Source of the DNA: Hysterium pulicare CBS 123377
Lineage: Eukaryota > Ascomycota > Dothideomycetes > Hysteriales > Hysteriaceae
NCBI GenBank assembly: GCA_000467715.1
Contig: AJFK01000762.1
Span: 1 to 36,577 of the forward strand
Direction of reading: 5' to 3'
DNA: 36,577 nucleotides
Position numbers and translations under genes: made by a program. The notes under the pieces were generated by a model that saw only the letters and a program-made list of their open reading frames with translations, was not told the DNA's origin and did not search any database. Shown here piece by piece: positions 11,115-22,673 of this stretch. The stretch's first letter is position 1; each line of letters begins with the position of its first letter.

Positions 11115-11700
11115 AAACGGATCGGCGTTGTCAGTGATTATTTTGGCTTTTGGTTCTGAATTGTGGTCGTGTATAAGCGGTGGAGATGAAGTGCTATCTC
11201 AAGTAGAACAAACGGTGGGAAGGAATGGAACTTCTCCAATGTCTAGATGCTGCTATCATGTCGGTTGCGTGATGCTCAGGAAAGCAGACAGTCTGAAGCC
11301 TTGCAAACCGAGGGCTCAATCCGCGAGCGAAGGACATGCAGCCTTCGGATAAAGTGAATGCACGTAGATGTTGGTCCTACGGTGCCTTCGGAGATAGTTT
11401 CGACCAGTGAACCTTATGAATGGAGATTAAGAACTGAAAGCTAGGTGGCAGGAGGCTTAAGTAATGGATACACTGGGGACTTCGGCTTGTGGAGGATGGC
11501 CTGTACTATCAGACTTGATGCTGTCTCCGATTTGAAAGCATTGGATTGACAGAGAAGAAAGAAGGGGATCGAAAAGCGCTGGTGGCATAGAGAGAGGTGG
11601 GGAGAGTCAGCACAAGGTGGAGTTGCCGAGCGTGAGTGCCTGGCTGCGTAATGCGCCCAAGCGGCAAACCAAACCACCACCACTACTTCCAATTTTTAAT
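11115..11700. other. No recognisable gene
   Basis: GC-normal sequence with short open frames on both strands, none convincing. A minus-strand stretch at about 11590-11625 (TGTGCTGACT, then a CTCCCC/CTCTCTC pyrimidine run) resembles the DNA beyond repeat copy 5. It may be an eroded fragment of the same family. Confidence 0.3.
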
Positions 11701-12000
11701 GCGAAGCCGGCGAGCTACAGTATAATTAGAGTAACTCTATTATTTAGTTCTAAAACTACTAATCTATATAACTTCTCTAACACTATCTTAATCTCTACTA
11801 TAAGAAATATTAATTAAAGAAATTATTAATTAGGAGAATTATTAATTAGGGGAATTATTAATTAGAGAAATTATTAATTAGGGGAATTATTAATTAAAGG
11901 AATTATTAATTAGAGGAATTATTAATTAGGGGAATTATTAATTAGAGGAATTATTAATTAAAGAAATTATTAATTAGGGGAATTATTAAAATTCTATAAT
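11700..12000. other. Internal AT-rich block
   Basis: About 300 bases with almost no C or G except within the tandem repeat. Both edges are sharp: GC-normal DNA ends near 11700 and resumes near 12000. It matches the edge blocks in composition and separates the left relic cluster from the rest of the window. Confidence 0.75.
11806..11990 (+). repeat. 15-bp AT-rich tandem repeat, about 12 units
   Basis: Head-to-tail copies of a 15-bp unit close to GGAATTATTAATTAG. Variation is confined to the purine triplet after TTAATTA (AGG, AGA or AAA/AAG types). The palindromic core TTAATTA or ATTAAT is kept in nearly every unit. The last copy degenerates into ATTATTAAAATTC. It has the form of a minisatellite inside an AT-rich block. 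Confidence 0.9.
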
Positions 12001-12306
12001 ATACGCAGCACGTGATGAAATATACGCATAGCGTTCGAAATGCGGCAGCTTCGCGCATAGCCTCCTTAATCCTACCCTACGGCGTACTCGCCGCACCTTC
12101 GGGCCTGCTCTTTGAGCCATCGCAACTTCTCTCACCGCCGTCATGTATGCCCTAATATACTTCTTCGCCGATTGACGGGCGCAGAAGAAGGATGAAGAAG
12201 AGGCTTTGAGGACTGAGCGAAAGTCCAATATGACACTCGTGGAGAGAGACATACTCCCATCATCTGTGTATATCCGATGCGAAAGCACTTGCTGCTGAAT
12301 ACCCAT
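11989..12306 (-). CDS. Hypothetical small basic ORF
   Basis: An ATG-started minus-strand frame of about 105 codons next to the AT-rich tandem repeat. The C-terminal half is basic and protein-like: SAKKYIRAYMTAVREVAMAQ and then an Arg-rich run GPKVRRVRRRVGLRRLCAKL. No family was recognised and no promoter is evident. It could be a transposon scrap or chance. Its end falls inside the AT block, which argues against an intact gene. Confidence 0.25.
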
Positions 12307-12559
12307 CCATGTTCACGCCCTAGCATTCAGCTTCTCCGTCAACGACTCCTTGCACTCCTATGGCTGCCTTCTCCCGTTATGCGCATGCCCCATCTCTATA
12401 CGGATGACTCTTTGGGTTGCCTATCGCACGCATATTATCAAAAAGTTATAAGCTTCTGCCTTCACGAAAATGGGAAAAAGTATCGAGTTTTCTACTTTAC
12501 CTTAGGTAGGGAGGTACTGGTACACAGGTACCCGTAGATAGGGAGGACTAATATTCGCA

Positions 12560-13128
12560 GCCGATCCGCCGGACTTTATCATTTCGGCTTTGCTCGGAGA
12601 AAACCTTGCCTGGTTGGCGCCTTCATTTTCTCAAATTGCTTTGTAAATCCTGCTCGATTGTTAACCCAGTTATCCTTAGCTAGAGTAGGTCAGTTCTGCT
12701 TCCAGCGCAGCTTTTTTCCAGCCGGAGCGAATCTTCTTCATGTAATCCATTCCTCTTTTGCGGTAGTCTGGGCATTGCCTAATGAGATCCTTGGGCGGCC
12801 ATCGTGAACTATACGATACCATTTGCATTGATCAGGTTATTTGGATCGCCGCTAGCGTTGGTCTTGTACTAGAATAACCGATGTTGAAAATGTTGGGCTC
12901 TCGGATTCAATCTTGTCATATCTTCGAGTGTTGGAAAATAGTCGCCTTGGACGTTGCGAGGCACGGGTGCGCTCCGGTTATGTAAAAAAGAATATTCCGA
13001 GAGTGTGGAAAAACAGTTACGGTGGGAAGAATAGAGTAGTCGAACCTTTCAGGGAACTTGAAATGCTTCAGTTAGGATGCCTTTCCTATCGCGCGATACC
13101 GGTTGCTTTCGCCCCAGATGTGGGATGA
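12560..13128 (+). pseudogene. Unidentified coding-like relic
   Basis: Plus-strand frames read like protein in pieces: RVGQFCFQRSFFPAGANLLH with FAVVWALPNEILG (about 12690-12790), RELYDTICIDQVIWIAASVG in another frame (about 12800-12860), and an ATG frame at 12913-13128 of 71 codons (MSYLRVLENSRLGRCEARVR and then a basic tail). The layout loosely recalls fungal F-box or Leu-rich proteins, but this is a guess. Frame changes imply it is broken. Confidence 0.25.
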
Positions 13129-13129
13129 A

Positions 13130-14344
13130 TCTGGGGCCGAAACCTTGTTTTCCGTGACCCAGCACTACACCCCCTTGAGTTCGAAATCTTGGCTACATCT
13201 AGGTACGCCGCTCTTTAATGTCTACGTCTCTTAGTGATGTATAAAGCTCTTTTTTAAGTCATTTCTCGTTCCCACAATCCTAACCCATGATAGCGCATTG
13301 CGAGTACCTAAGGGTGGCGAGTGTCATTGAATTCGTCGCCGAGAGAGGGCTGCTCACATTCCCAATAACGCAGTGCCACTATTATCTTCTCTGGCAGAAA
13401 GGTCCAGGATCTCTATCACTCCAATAGATGGTGATAACCGTCGCTAAGCCAATATATGCTTTAGCGTCGAAGCGTAGATAAGATTGACCCTAGATCCCAA
13501 AATTGCAAGAGGACTAAAACAGCTCCCAACGATTAATCACAAGTTCGCTCATGTGCTCGTGGTCAGGCATTGCTGAACCGGGTATGGTAGGCCAAGTGGG
13601 CAAACACTCACCACGTTGCCTCGCCCGAGAGATTGAGGTATGCCTTTCCCGTGAAGTTCGAGCTGGCATTCAGTGTGTTAGTCTCCGGTGACTTCATGCT
13701 TGGTGTGGGGTATGGTCAGACGTTGCTGAGCTGGGTGTATTAGGCTGGATAGGCATCGTGGTAGTATGCTTGTTATGTTGCTTCGCACGAAGGTAGAGAT
13801 AATGTAATTGAATTGAAGGCCGGTTAAGCATTTGTTCATCCGAGATCCGAGAAGCGTTGGTGTAGATCCAGAGCTGCTCTCACACCTTCTACCACTATCC
13901 CTCTCCCTACCATCAGTCCCTTGTTTTTCCTCGCCCAGAGCCGCGTTCTCGCTCATCAAGTCGTTCCTTCTCTGGCTCGTCTCCCCAAAGTGTTCTCCTC
14001 TCGCCATTCTTATCTCCATCGCAGTGTTGACTGTGGTGTTGCCTAGATCGATCACTCCGTCTTCCTTCCCGCCGACTCCATCTATCTGGACTGCCTGTTT
14101 CCTTGTAAATTAGCCTTACTACGATCTAAAAAGTGCTCGGCTTGACTCGCTAGCCTCGAAGGCATCTATTCCGTGCGATGCGGATTAGTTGTCCCAGATA
14201 CGCTCCGCCAGGATCAGGATTAGGATATTCTTACATTCTAACACTCGCAACTCAATTCTCGGTCATCGCGCTTATTACATTGAGGCTCTTGGCCTTGACT
14301 CCCGTGTCTTCTCAATATGCAAATATCGTGGCTAACGACAGCTG
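13130..14344. other. No recognisable gene
   Basis: Open frames on both strands at 13678-14113 overlap each other, and neither is convincing. A plus frame at about 14240-14320 (ILGHRAYYIEALGLDSRVFS) is protein-like and may belong to the relic that follows. Confidence 0.3.
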
Positions 14345-14620
14345 AGCTCAGGGGACCAAGCCCGAGGCCTTCGAAGCTTCAGATAAGGACGGTACCGACC
14401 ACGGATTCAAGCAGAAGCTGCACCTGATGCAAATGATCTGAATAAAGTAAAGATTGACGACAAGGTCATCGTCGAGCTTGTAATGAAGGCCGAAAATGAG
14501 GCCTGAAAATGTCGCCGAAGGGAAAAAGTCTACCGAAAATGCCACGCTAGACGAGAAGCGAAAGGCTAGAAAGTGTGAGCGTTTAGAAAAGAATCCAGTG
14601 CCTTAGCCAATCACTCAGGA
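14345..14620 (+). pseudogene. Unidentified charged coding relic
   Basis: Three adjacent plus-strand pieces in different frames read as a charged soluble protein: KPEAFEASDKDGTDHGFKQK, then DLNKVKIDDKVIVELVMKAE, then NVAEGKKSTENATLDEKRKA. Composition and order suggest one gene with frameshifts. No family was recognised. Stops continue downstream to about 14680. Confidence 0.3.
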
Positions 14621-14829
14621 CTTGTACCGAGACGATGCTTAGGCCATTGACTAAGCTATGTTCAGTTCTGCGGCGCCTCTGTAGTCTTCGTGGTGGTATG
14701 AATATAGTTGTGGATGCTTTCATTTGGATAGTCATTTTTTCTTCTCTTTTGTGGCCGCTTATGTAGTGTATAAGCTGGCAGGAAGGTATTCGTCGGCTTG
14801 ATACTTCGGGGAATTACTGGCCCTAGAAA

Positions 14830-15690
14830 CTCCTCGCCTCTTCTGTGACCCGAATGAGTGAAATTGTTGCCTGCTCAGCTTTCGTAGCTACCTTCAGGAA
14901 ATGGTCATCGTATTGTTTCCATTTGGCTGGTCAATTCACCTTCTCTTGTGTGGCATAGGCGGCGGGAAGAATGTTCACGCTGGAGGCAGGCTGGTCCTCC
15001 TGGGGAATGATAGGCTTATCATCTTCGCTCTCACTATCCGCGGACAATCTATGCTAACATTTACCCTTTTGAACCTGCTGTGGTGGAATATTCCGAATCT
15101 TGCCATTGCTTTAGTCACTTCTCCGTCTCTCATACAGCCTTGGTAGATTTGCTCGGAAGTATACCAAATGCATGTACCTGTCTTCTCTTGCCATCAATGC
15201 TGGTTCAAGATGTTAGAACAGGAGCTGCTAGGATTATATGTTAGATATAGCCAACAGAAATACTCACCCTTAGTTTCTAAGAATATGTCCATTAGAATTC
15301 CATCTACCGTGACACTTGAGACTAACAGATTTTCTGTGCTTCGGGGATTCGGTATGTTACTTAGCATAGGAGGGTTCGCTGCTTGTAGGCCTCCAAAAGG
15401 AAAGACATCTTTCGCAGACTAAGTTGCATCCACAAGCGATAGGACGTAGGCTATTGCTTGCTCTCAATCTGGGCCAGGACAGGTTTCAACACTGGAGTAG
15501 CTGCTTGGTCTTCTTTAATAACAATGACCATACAAGGCTAAGAACACGTAAGGTCAATATTCTCAAGATCCTCAACTTTTGACTTTCCTTGCTCTACTTT
15601 CCGTCCACGAGTCTCCTCGTTGCAGCGCCCCAGCCTTTCCCGTATAATCCTACTAGCCATCGACGTATTCTTGAAGGTGGGAGGTGAGGC
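14830..15690 (-). pseudogene. Unidentified coding relic with an intron-like element
   Basis: Minus-strand pieces read like protein: IIRERLGRCNEETRGRKVEQ with KSKVEDLENIDLTC (about 15550-15660), EDQAATPVLKPVLAQIESKQ (about 15455-15520), SAKDVFPFGGLQAANPPMLS to VDGILMDIFLETK (about 15270-15420), and near 14850-15050 SADSESEDDKPIIPQEDQPA with KWKQYDDHFLKVATKAEQAT. After DIFLETK there is a well-formed 40-base intron pattern (GTGAGT, CTAAC branch-like, CCTAG). Internal stops and frame changes show decay. Function unknown. Confidence 0.4.
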
Positions 15691-16862
15691 CCCAGATGGG
15701 CAGGCTAATAGCAACCTTGGAACATTTGGGGAACTATTTTAGTACTGCTTGGACCCTGTTGCGATGGATCTCGGTGCTCAGATTCTAACCTCATAGCTCT
15801 GAGCTCTGCCTATGAAGTAGGCCTGCTTCTTCCTGTCGCGCCTTTCTCTCCTTTCATTGCGTTGCTGTCATCACATCCTTTGGCTATCACCACATCCTCC
15901 TTCGGCGGGAACTCAGCTCTCGTGAATCGACGTGTTGCTGAGACTGCAGCCATATTGCCTGTCGCAGCTTTCAATCGTTGCGAGGTGGTGCTGAGACGGC
16001 GCAGCACCCGCTGACGTTTGGCAGCATACACATTGCCATGGCCGGCCTCCGAGTCGTCGACCGCGTCCGGCCGAGCATGTACCTAGGCGGTCGAACACCG
16101 CTTCGTTATGCGAGCGCTTGTGCGAATGCCGGGCAATTGCCATGAGCGGCGGCGACGGGGGCATTAGTCCACGAGCGTTGAGTATTGCGATGTTGATGTT
16201 GATGTTATTGGTGATCGTAGTTCAGTTATTACTTTAACCCACCTCTCTAGTGTTAGTTAGAGCCATACTTCTAATTTCATACTTAGGGAAGAGCGCGCTC
16301 TAACGCGGGTTTAACGACCGCGTTATTCGCCACAATGTATATCTAATCTATGACTGTAGCGGCCGCTATAGAAGATATACTATGAAAGAGAAATGCAGCT
16401 TATTTCTTCTGGGAAGACTGGATAGGACTACCGAGGTGGGGATTCTCTGCGTAGGAGTGAGGCTTGTAAGGCCGGGAAGAATGTATACGATGTGATTACG
16501 AAATTGTGGTTGACGAGAATGGGTTTACAAATGGCAATTAGGACATCCCTTCTAATTTACGCAGATTTTATACTGCGGCGGTATTGAAGGGAAGATGATT
16601 CATTGTCTGTATCATCAGCACATGATAGTGTAATCGCTCGCCAAGGTCTCTAATGCTCTTCGCTCGGCCCTTTTACTTGGATATAGCACTGCCCCTATGG
16701 CCCATTTCGGTGACATGCACTCTCCCCTGAACAGCCAACCCCAACAACGATGAAGTTTTCCAAGTGGGGAGGCTAAATGCAAGCATCGAGAGTGGCACTA
16801 ACAGCATGAAGAAATCAAAAACAGGGATCCCGCTAGATGTCCATATACGCCCATATCCCAGC
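15691..16862. other. No recognisable gene
   Basis: Overlapping open frames on both strands at 15810-16164 are Arg/Ser-rich, and neither is supported. A short GATGTT triplication lies at about 16185-16206. The rest, including the 3' flank of the gene ending at 16863, shows nothing identifiable. Confidence 0.35.
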
Positions 16863-18276
16863 CTACGTTTTTCTCTTCTCGGAGGGGGTATCGTGTTGAT
16901 ACGAGCTGTCGGAAGACGGGGTTGGTGTCTTTAAGAAGGGGGTGGAGCTGGCCATAGAAGACAGAGAGCCGTCGTCTGCGGAGCCGGAAATGGAGGGGAG
17001 CTTTTTCTGACTCTCAAGGCATCGTTGCATTGCAGAAAGGGCGTCTCTGATGGTACGAAGTCGTGTCGTAACAGCGTAGTCAAGGATGTTGCGCTGAATT
17101 TGCCGGATTTTCAGCATTTCGACCTCCTTCTGGAGAAAGGCTGACTCGACAATCTCCTTGCGGTATTCCGGTATGCCAGTCGCGTTCAACTGGCGCCAGT
17201 GAACATACACATGAATGGTCTCCGTGTCACATGTCGCAGAAAAATGGCACGTATCAACGACAGATGGTGCCGTGCATCGAGCCTCGGTGTAAAACTCGTG
17301 GAGGTAGTTAACGATGGTAGCGCCGTCCCGTGCGCCCTGAGAACGGGCTTGAAAGTGCGTTGTTGCTTTCTTCGGGGATGCGCATTGGAAAGTAAAGAAC
17401 GGAAATAAGATCTCCTTGCATAGAAATTGCCTAAAACAGAATTAGAATCACGGCAGAACGACTGCATGCCACTAAACTTACTTGCTGAGCAATAGCTCTT
17501 CCACTACTGTGAACGGGGCGGGAACGTCTGCTTCACTTGCACTTGTAAGGGGGATGTATCCGATTGCGTGGCCGGGGACGGGCTGCTCAAGGGTATACAA
17601 TTCCGCAGCCAGTGGGTCACGCGGTGGCGGCAAGTAATATCGATTCAGGTGCGGCCCGGGGTAAACGCCAAGATTCACCCCTCCATCAGCCCCAGCAGCT
17701 TGCCGGAAAACCATGTATTGCTTCATGCGATCAATTCCCCCCTGCTTGTTGATGTAGACCGCCACAGGTTGCTTCTCCGCGATCCTTTTCTCCTTTGGGG
17801 ACTGTGTGTCTCGCAGCTTGAACATGCCCTGCACATGCTTCTTCAGTTCAGCTGGTAATGGTGTCTGGAGAAGACACAAGATATTGAAGTATTCAAGCTG
17901 CTCTGTATCGTCCCATTTCGAGTTTGAGTCTGAATTACTCTTTCGAGGCGATCTGGGACGACTTGGGGCCATTGTGGATCCGTCAACGAGGGGACCTTCG
18001 ACGAGGCATAGGTTCTCGTCTGTCAGAGGTATCGAGAAATAGGTGGAAGGCGGTGGGGAGTGAGGATAAGGGGAAATCGGAGGCGACCGAACTCTGGAAG
18101 TACGCGCGGATTAGTAGGTATTCAGTGGAAGAAGGACATGAATAGGGCTGTACGTACGTGGAGCGCCCCGGCTTGATGGGTGGTGAAGTCTGTGGGTCGT
18201 GAATCTCATCGTTTGGAAATGAAGTTGAATCGTCGCGTTGGCAATCGTCGCAAGAGCGGGATCGCATTTCAGTCAT
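16863..18276 (-). CDS. Fungal protein of unknown function (DUF7924-like)
   Basis: Intact three-exon gene, 432 residues. Exons 18276-18158, 18093-17482 and 17430-16863 join in frame. The introns are 64 bases (GTACGT, TACTAAT branch-like, CCAG) and 51 bases (GTAAGT, TTTTAG). Residues 1-100 are Ser/Pro/Arg-rich and probably disordered. Residues 100-245 are mixed. Residues 245-390 hold a conserved-looking core with CKEILFPFF, FQARSQGARDGATIVNYLHE, VVDTCHFSAT and YVHWR. A helical stretch follows, then a Ser/Thr/Pro-rich tail ending SEKRKT. This order matches, from memory, a large family of uncharacterised fungal proteins (possibly DUF7924, not verified). Where relatives have an acidic-x-Lys pair after PFFT, this protein reads FQCAS. 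The start ATG has in-frame support from the spliced N-terminus. No neighbour suggests a role. Confidence 0.85.
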
Positions 18277-18960
18277 CAGGCGAGCGGTAAACGCGAAGGA
18301 AGTTGGGAGGGCAGTCGGTTGATAGAAGCAATGCGAGTTGCGGGTTGAGAGTTGAAGTTCCTTATCAAAGACGCAGCAAAACCACGGTGTTGACCGGCCA
18401 ACTCAAAGGAAAAGAGTCGAACATCAAACAATTTCCTCCACCGTTCATTCGCATACACATGGATATTCAGATACTTTTATCCTGTCAATCGCAGTCTCGG
18501 TCTCAGTCTCCACCCTATCATCCCACGTCCTTCGCTGCACGCCAGTCTTCACTGCGTCGTCCTTCAAATCCATACCAAGACATTTGTCAGCCAAAGACGT
18601 TTACGGAGACCGCTTCATGCTAAACTAATAAAGGCGATCCAATAGAGTCGTCAACATAGCATGCTGCTACGAACTAAGGGGTTGATATTGCGAACAAGAC
18701 TATGCTAAGCTTTCCGCAGCGAATCTAACTTTGGGACGCAGCAGGTATGGGACCTCATCATTGATGTTCCTGAACTCGCCAGAGTTCCCTAGCTGGACTC
18801 CTCTTACTTAGAGTGCAGGTGTTGTGTGGAGGAGGCTTGTATCTTGGGGACTTCATTCATCAAAGCATTTCCCGTTTACTATCCGGGATCTCTTGCTAGC
18901 ATCTTGATACAAGCTTGTTTCGCTGACTTGCACGGCCCTTACCAGGTCAGCTTAAGCAAC
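18277..18960. other. Upstream region of the 16863-18276 gene; otherwise empty
   Basis: Contains the presumed promoter of the minus-strand gene starting at 18276, with no clear TATA box within 150 bases. A minus frame at 18276-18458 and a plus frame at 18303-18623 overlap, and neither is convincing. No other feature is seen. Confidence 0.35.
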
Positions 18961-19412
18961 ATGGAATTGTCCCCTCAGCACAAAGCGATGAAAGACTACG
19001 CTATTCTCAGATAATTCGCTATCAAATCCCGTGGAACTTCTTCTCCAAAAGCTGTCCACTTGTATCACACCTTCTCGTTCCAAGCCCACCAAATCCAAAC
19101 CCCGGAGTTTGAAAAGCATCTCATGCCTCAGCACCGACATATTTCTAGTTCTATAGCCTCTGCTGCTTAAGACGAAGTTGATTCACATTGGGAAGTCTGC
19201 TTCATCAACCGCTAGTCATCTAGATCCGATGCATTCCTCTCAGCGGCACAGACCCAGCCAGCCGAGGTCGACAGCAGCAATTCGCGCAGACGTAATGCCG
19301 GCCCTTTGAGGAGATCCCACGTTCAGATCCCTTTCGACGGTTTGACAGGGAGGGGATGTACAGGTTTGGGTAGAACCAGATGCAAAGTTCAATTTTCTGT
19401 CCATGAATGAAA
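18961..19412 (+). pseudogene. Unidentified coding relic, one frame with internal stops
   Basis: From ATG 18961 (MELSPQHKAMKDYAILR) one plus frame stays protein-like for about 150 codons. It is interrupted by TAA at 19012, another TAA and a TAG, and ends at TGA near 19410. Readable parts include LYHTFSFQAHQIQTPEFEKH, DEVDSHWEVCFINR and SRSDAFLSAAQTQPAEVDSS. No frameshift is seen. Family not recognised. A multi-intron gene was considered, but no donor/acceptor pairs flank the stops. Confidence 0.3.
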
Positions 19413-20307
19413 GGGGAAAGGAGCCTGTCAAATGTGATCACGGTCTTCTTCTTTCCATACGTCTGCGCATTTTCGTTTGCTTCCTCCCGGATGACTATTA
19501 TATCGAATGTTTATCTTGACTGAACCTTAGTACATAGTACAGAGTCCCACTCCTAAGCTGTTTCGTTTCGTTGATGACAAGCAGAACCTTATGAGTCAAA
19601 TTGTGTGTTCCGAAAACAGGTATTTCGCCTCATACCAAAGTCATCCGTGGGAGTAAGACCAGTGTAGAAAGCACAAATAAGGAAAAGTCGTTGCGCGGTC
19701 TATTCAGTCTTCAATGCTATGTAGGAGGCAGCCTAGCGCCTTACTACTCCGTGTTTTGAACGCTGCACCAACATGTGAGTGAACGCCTTCCGGGAGTTGA
19801 CGCCCTAGCATAAGCAGACCAACCTTCTCCGTCCTGACAAAGGTTACGTCATTGGTCAGGAACCGCAACGTCAGGTAGGCTATCAACTGCAGCCTTATAG
19901 AATACCTGAGTGTTACAAAGCAGGATTCTGATGTCACCATCCATCTAGAAAATACAAAATTGAATGGCTTGTCAATACTGATTCATACTTTAAAAAAAGG
20001 ATATGATGGTTTGACCGAACACGGTGTAGTGAGTGCACACAAGCACGATGTAGTGGATAAACGTAACATCTGGCTACCTTATTCCATAACGGCTAGTTCT
20101 AATGCACAATCGTAACGTTAAAAGGGCTCCCCAGTAGATATCAATAGTCCCACAGTCTCATACCCAAAGTACCCGGTACTCGGTCGTCTTATCAAACTGT
20201 AGCCCAAGCCATGAGTCATCTCTCAACCTAACCTGCCCTCCGCTCGGGAGTGTATCTGTACAAAATCTAGAACAAGATGCTGCCTAAGGCTGGCCAAAGC
20301 TTGCAAC
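19413..20307. other. No recognisable gene
   Basis: Short open frames only. A minus frame at 19704-19940 (78 codons) has no supporting features. The sequence just before 20308 is the 3' flank of the RING-like gene. Confidence 0.35.
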
Positions 20308-21877
20308 CTAAGTTGCAAGCGAAGACACTTGTGTCACAATTCCTGCACAGACAGGGCACCCATCCGGAATGACAGGACACCTGATATGGAAGCAGTTCGT
20401 GCAAAACATATGCCCACTCACTGTCCACCGTCCACTTGTCAGCAAATTCACATACCCGTTCTTAATACGCCGCTCTTCCGAAAGATTAAGAAGCCCAGCC
20501 GGGGCAACAGGAGCCTGACTTACTACAATCAGTGAAGACGAAGTACCCCTTTTCATTTACCTGCCCCTGTCCTTCTTCCTCCGTGTCTGAGATGAATGGA
20601 TTGCTCCTGCAGATGCAGTTGTGCTGAAGGGTTGTAAACACGGAGTTATCGGAGAAGTGGGTGGGAAAGTGTAAGGAGAAACAAGTCCCGCAAAGAATCT
20701 ATCCAACCTTCGTTAGAATGTCATCACTCCTCATTTCCACAGAATCGTAATAATGGAAAGGGAAGAAAAGGTGCTGCAAGGAACCCTTGCCTCACGCCCC
20801 TTTTTCGCAGCGCAAGGTGAATGCTCCAAGTCGGAGAAGTTGAAGAGGAAGATGGGGGTTTTGATGATGGACTTACATCTTTATACGGCCAAATTAGGAG
20901 CCTGTCTCTTGCATTACCATGACCAGCTCCGAAGTCATGTTTACAATCAGAACATTTCCGAGCATCAGGAATAGGTATTGTGTTGGCTCCGAACCGAGCG
21001 ATGGGGGGAGTTGTAGAGAGTTGGCTAGGCTGAGTTGGCGTAGGATGGGGTTCAATATCTCGCTGCTGGGTGGCGTTAACCAGAATGGGTTGAGATTGGA
21101 GAGACGCTTCAGGTTGTACTCGCTGTCTATAGGCGTGAGATACGTGTTCTCCAGACTGAGTATGTGATTGAGGTAGTTCTCCGTAAGCCGGCTCTTGGCC
21201 ATATGGTTGATGTTGAGAAGAGGGTTTCTCGTATGGTTGAAGTTGAGAATGCCCTTGATGCGACCCGGATGCAATCGATCGATCCGGCCCCTCAATTTCG
21301 CTATCCTCGTCCGTTTTAGCATCGATTTTCGTCCACTCTCCCATGAATCTTCTCAATCTCTCCCTCCCAGCAGTTCTGCACATGGGATACACCTGCTTGA
21401 TTTTCCTCTCAAACTCATACAAGGCTTCAGCAACTGCCCCGACTTTCTCATCATCAATGTTTTGAACATTGTCGGAGTCAAAGTCGATAAAACAACAAAG
21501 AATTTCCAGGCCGTAGACAGCTGCCCGTACAGCAGTTCGAACATCACGGGGTGCTACGGTAACTTGCCATCCGTGACCGCCGTAGAGGTGCTCGGACATG
21601 ATGTTGCAATGCGTAGCTCAGTGCCGATGGTGGTCACTGGAACCGGAAATGACTGTATATTAAAGCGTGATGAGAGCGAAGAGTGAGATGCAGCTGTTTT
21701 GATGTTTTCATGCAACAAACCAAACGTACACGTGATTTTCCTTCGCGACAAACGCTGAGAAAGTTCACGTAGCTTCATTTCTTGTGCCGTGACTGGAACT
21801 GTTTTGGACAGCTTTTGGGCAAGAGAATATGCCGGCAAAGACTTTTCGAGATGTTCTCCTACTTTCGCGCACCCCAT
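20308..21877 (-). CDS. RING-like zinc-binding protein, multi-exon
   Basis: Model of four exons (21877-21730, 21616-20877, 20623-20561, 20514-20308) joining in frame to 385 residues. The introns are 113 bases (GTACGT to GAG), 253 bases (GTAAGT to TTCAG) and 46 bases (GTAAAT to CAG). The first junction is weak, and an alternative start is the ATG at 21599. Residues 56-155 are helical (YEFERKIKQVYP and on), and 155-265 are Gln/His/Pro-rich and probably disordered. The C-terminus carries Cys pairs: CSDC at 271-274, CIC near 299, then GHMFCTNCF and CPVC (His352, Cys355, 358, 370, 373). GHxFCxxC followed by CPxC is the second half of a RING finger, which in E3 ligases binds E2 enzymes. The usual Cys before GH is Ser here and the spacing to CSDC is long, so it may be a divergent RING or another zinc ribbon. 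Ubiquitin-ligase activity is inference. Confidence 0.65.
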
Positions 21878-21919
21878 GGCACTTTGTGAAGGTTCGATAG
21901 GCGCATGAGCGGTGCTCAC

Positions 21920-22403
21920 TCAATATTGTAAGATGTATATCTCCAAGAAAGATAGTCTCGGCGGTCTGGAAGCCTCCACCAGAGCACGCATATTGCTATC
22001 ACGCAATGTAATCGAAAGTTCGATTGCTTAGTTAGTTACATTAGCAATCAAGCAACTAAATCTGACGGGTTGATTCTTACCAATTCGATGTCTAGAATCG
22101 ACTGCGCCACGCTTTACCCAAAGACGTAGATCCCTTTCAGTAGTCAGCTGCTTGGACTAGCAAGCAATCTTGAAAGCAGTCGATCAAACAAATCATTTGG
22201 AGGGCCGAAATAACCAGTCATATCAAGCCAGAAGGGGCAGAATTGAGTGATTGATTGATAGCAAGTATGAGTGTGATGACCGTGACTTTCGACGCGAGAC
22301 TCCGAAACGAAGCAGGTTCCACCTCTACATGCTCAATCAAGTCGATAGCACTGCCATTGTGATGGTCGTAGTAATAGACTAGGCACAAAGGAGCCTCGTC
22401 TAG
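21920..22403. other. No recognisable gene
   Basis: Upstream DNA of the RING-like gene and beyond. A minus frame at 22218-22538 is open for 106 codons but overlaps repeat copy 2 and shows no family features. A GTGAGC just upstream of the RING-like ORF could be either chance or the end of a non-coding 5' exon. Confidence 0.3.
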
Positions 22404-22442
22404 GTTTACGTGCTTAAGTTTTATCAAACTCTTCTTCAAGGC
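22404..22442 (+). repeat. Promoter-like dispersed repeat, copy 2 (partial)
   Basis: Diverged partial copy: GTTTACGTGCTTAAGTTTTA then TCAAACTCTTCTTCAAG. It keeps the start-site-like half (TCAAACTCTTCTTCAAGGC is shared with copy 5) but lacks the TATA-like half. Confidence 0.45.
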
Positions 22443-22673
22443 AAAGTTTATGAGGATGAGATGGATTCTGCTTCCCGAAGTATTTGTCCGGCGAACCAGC
22501 AGAGATAGGAATAGACCCTCAGCCGGAATGAAAGGCAAGGAGGAAGACGATTCTGAAGGAATTGAGAGTCGTACCTACGTGCAGGAGAGGGACCAAAGCC
22601 CACATGGCCCAGGCCTCAACAAGGTGAGAACTGGAAGGGCAAACGGATAAAAGCTGGGCCGAGAGAGGCCCTT

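Noticed and set aside
21195-21686. 163-codon plus-strand open frame
   Set aside because: Antisense to the main exon of the RING-like gene; no motifs.
21878-21919. Upstream GTG as start of the RING-like gene
   Set aside because: GTGAGC at the frame start is not an ATG and could be a splice donor. The first ATG in this frame is at 21877.
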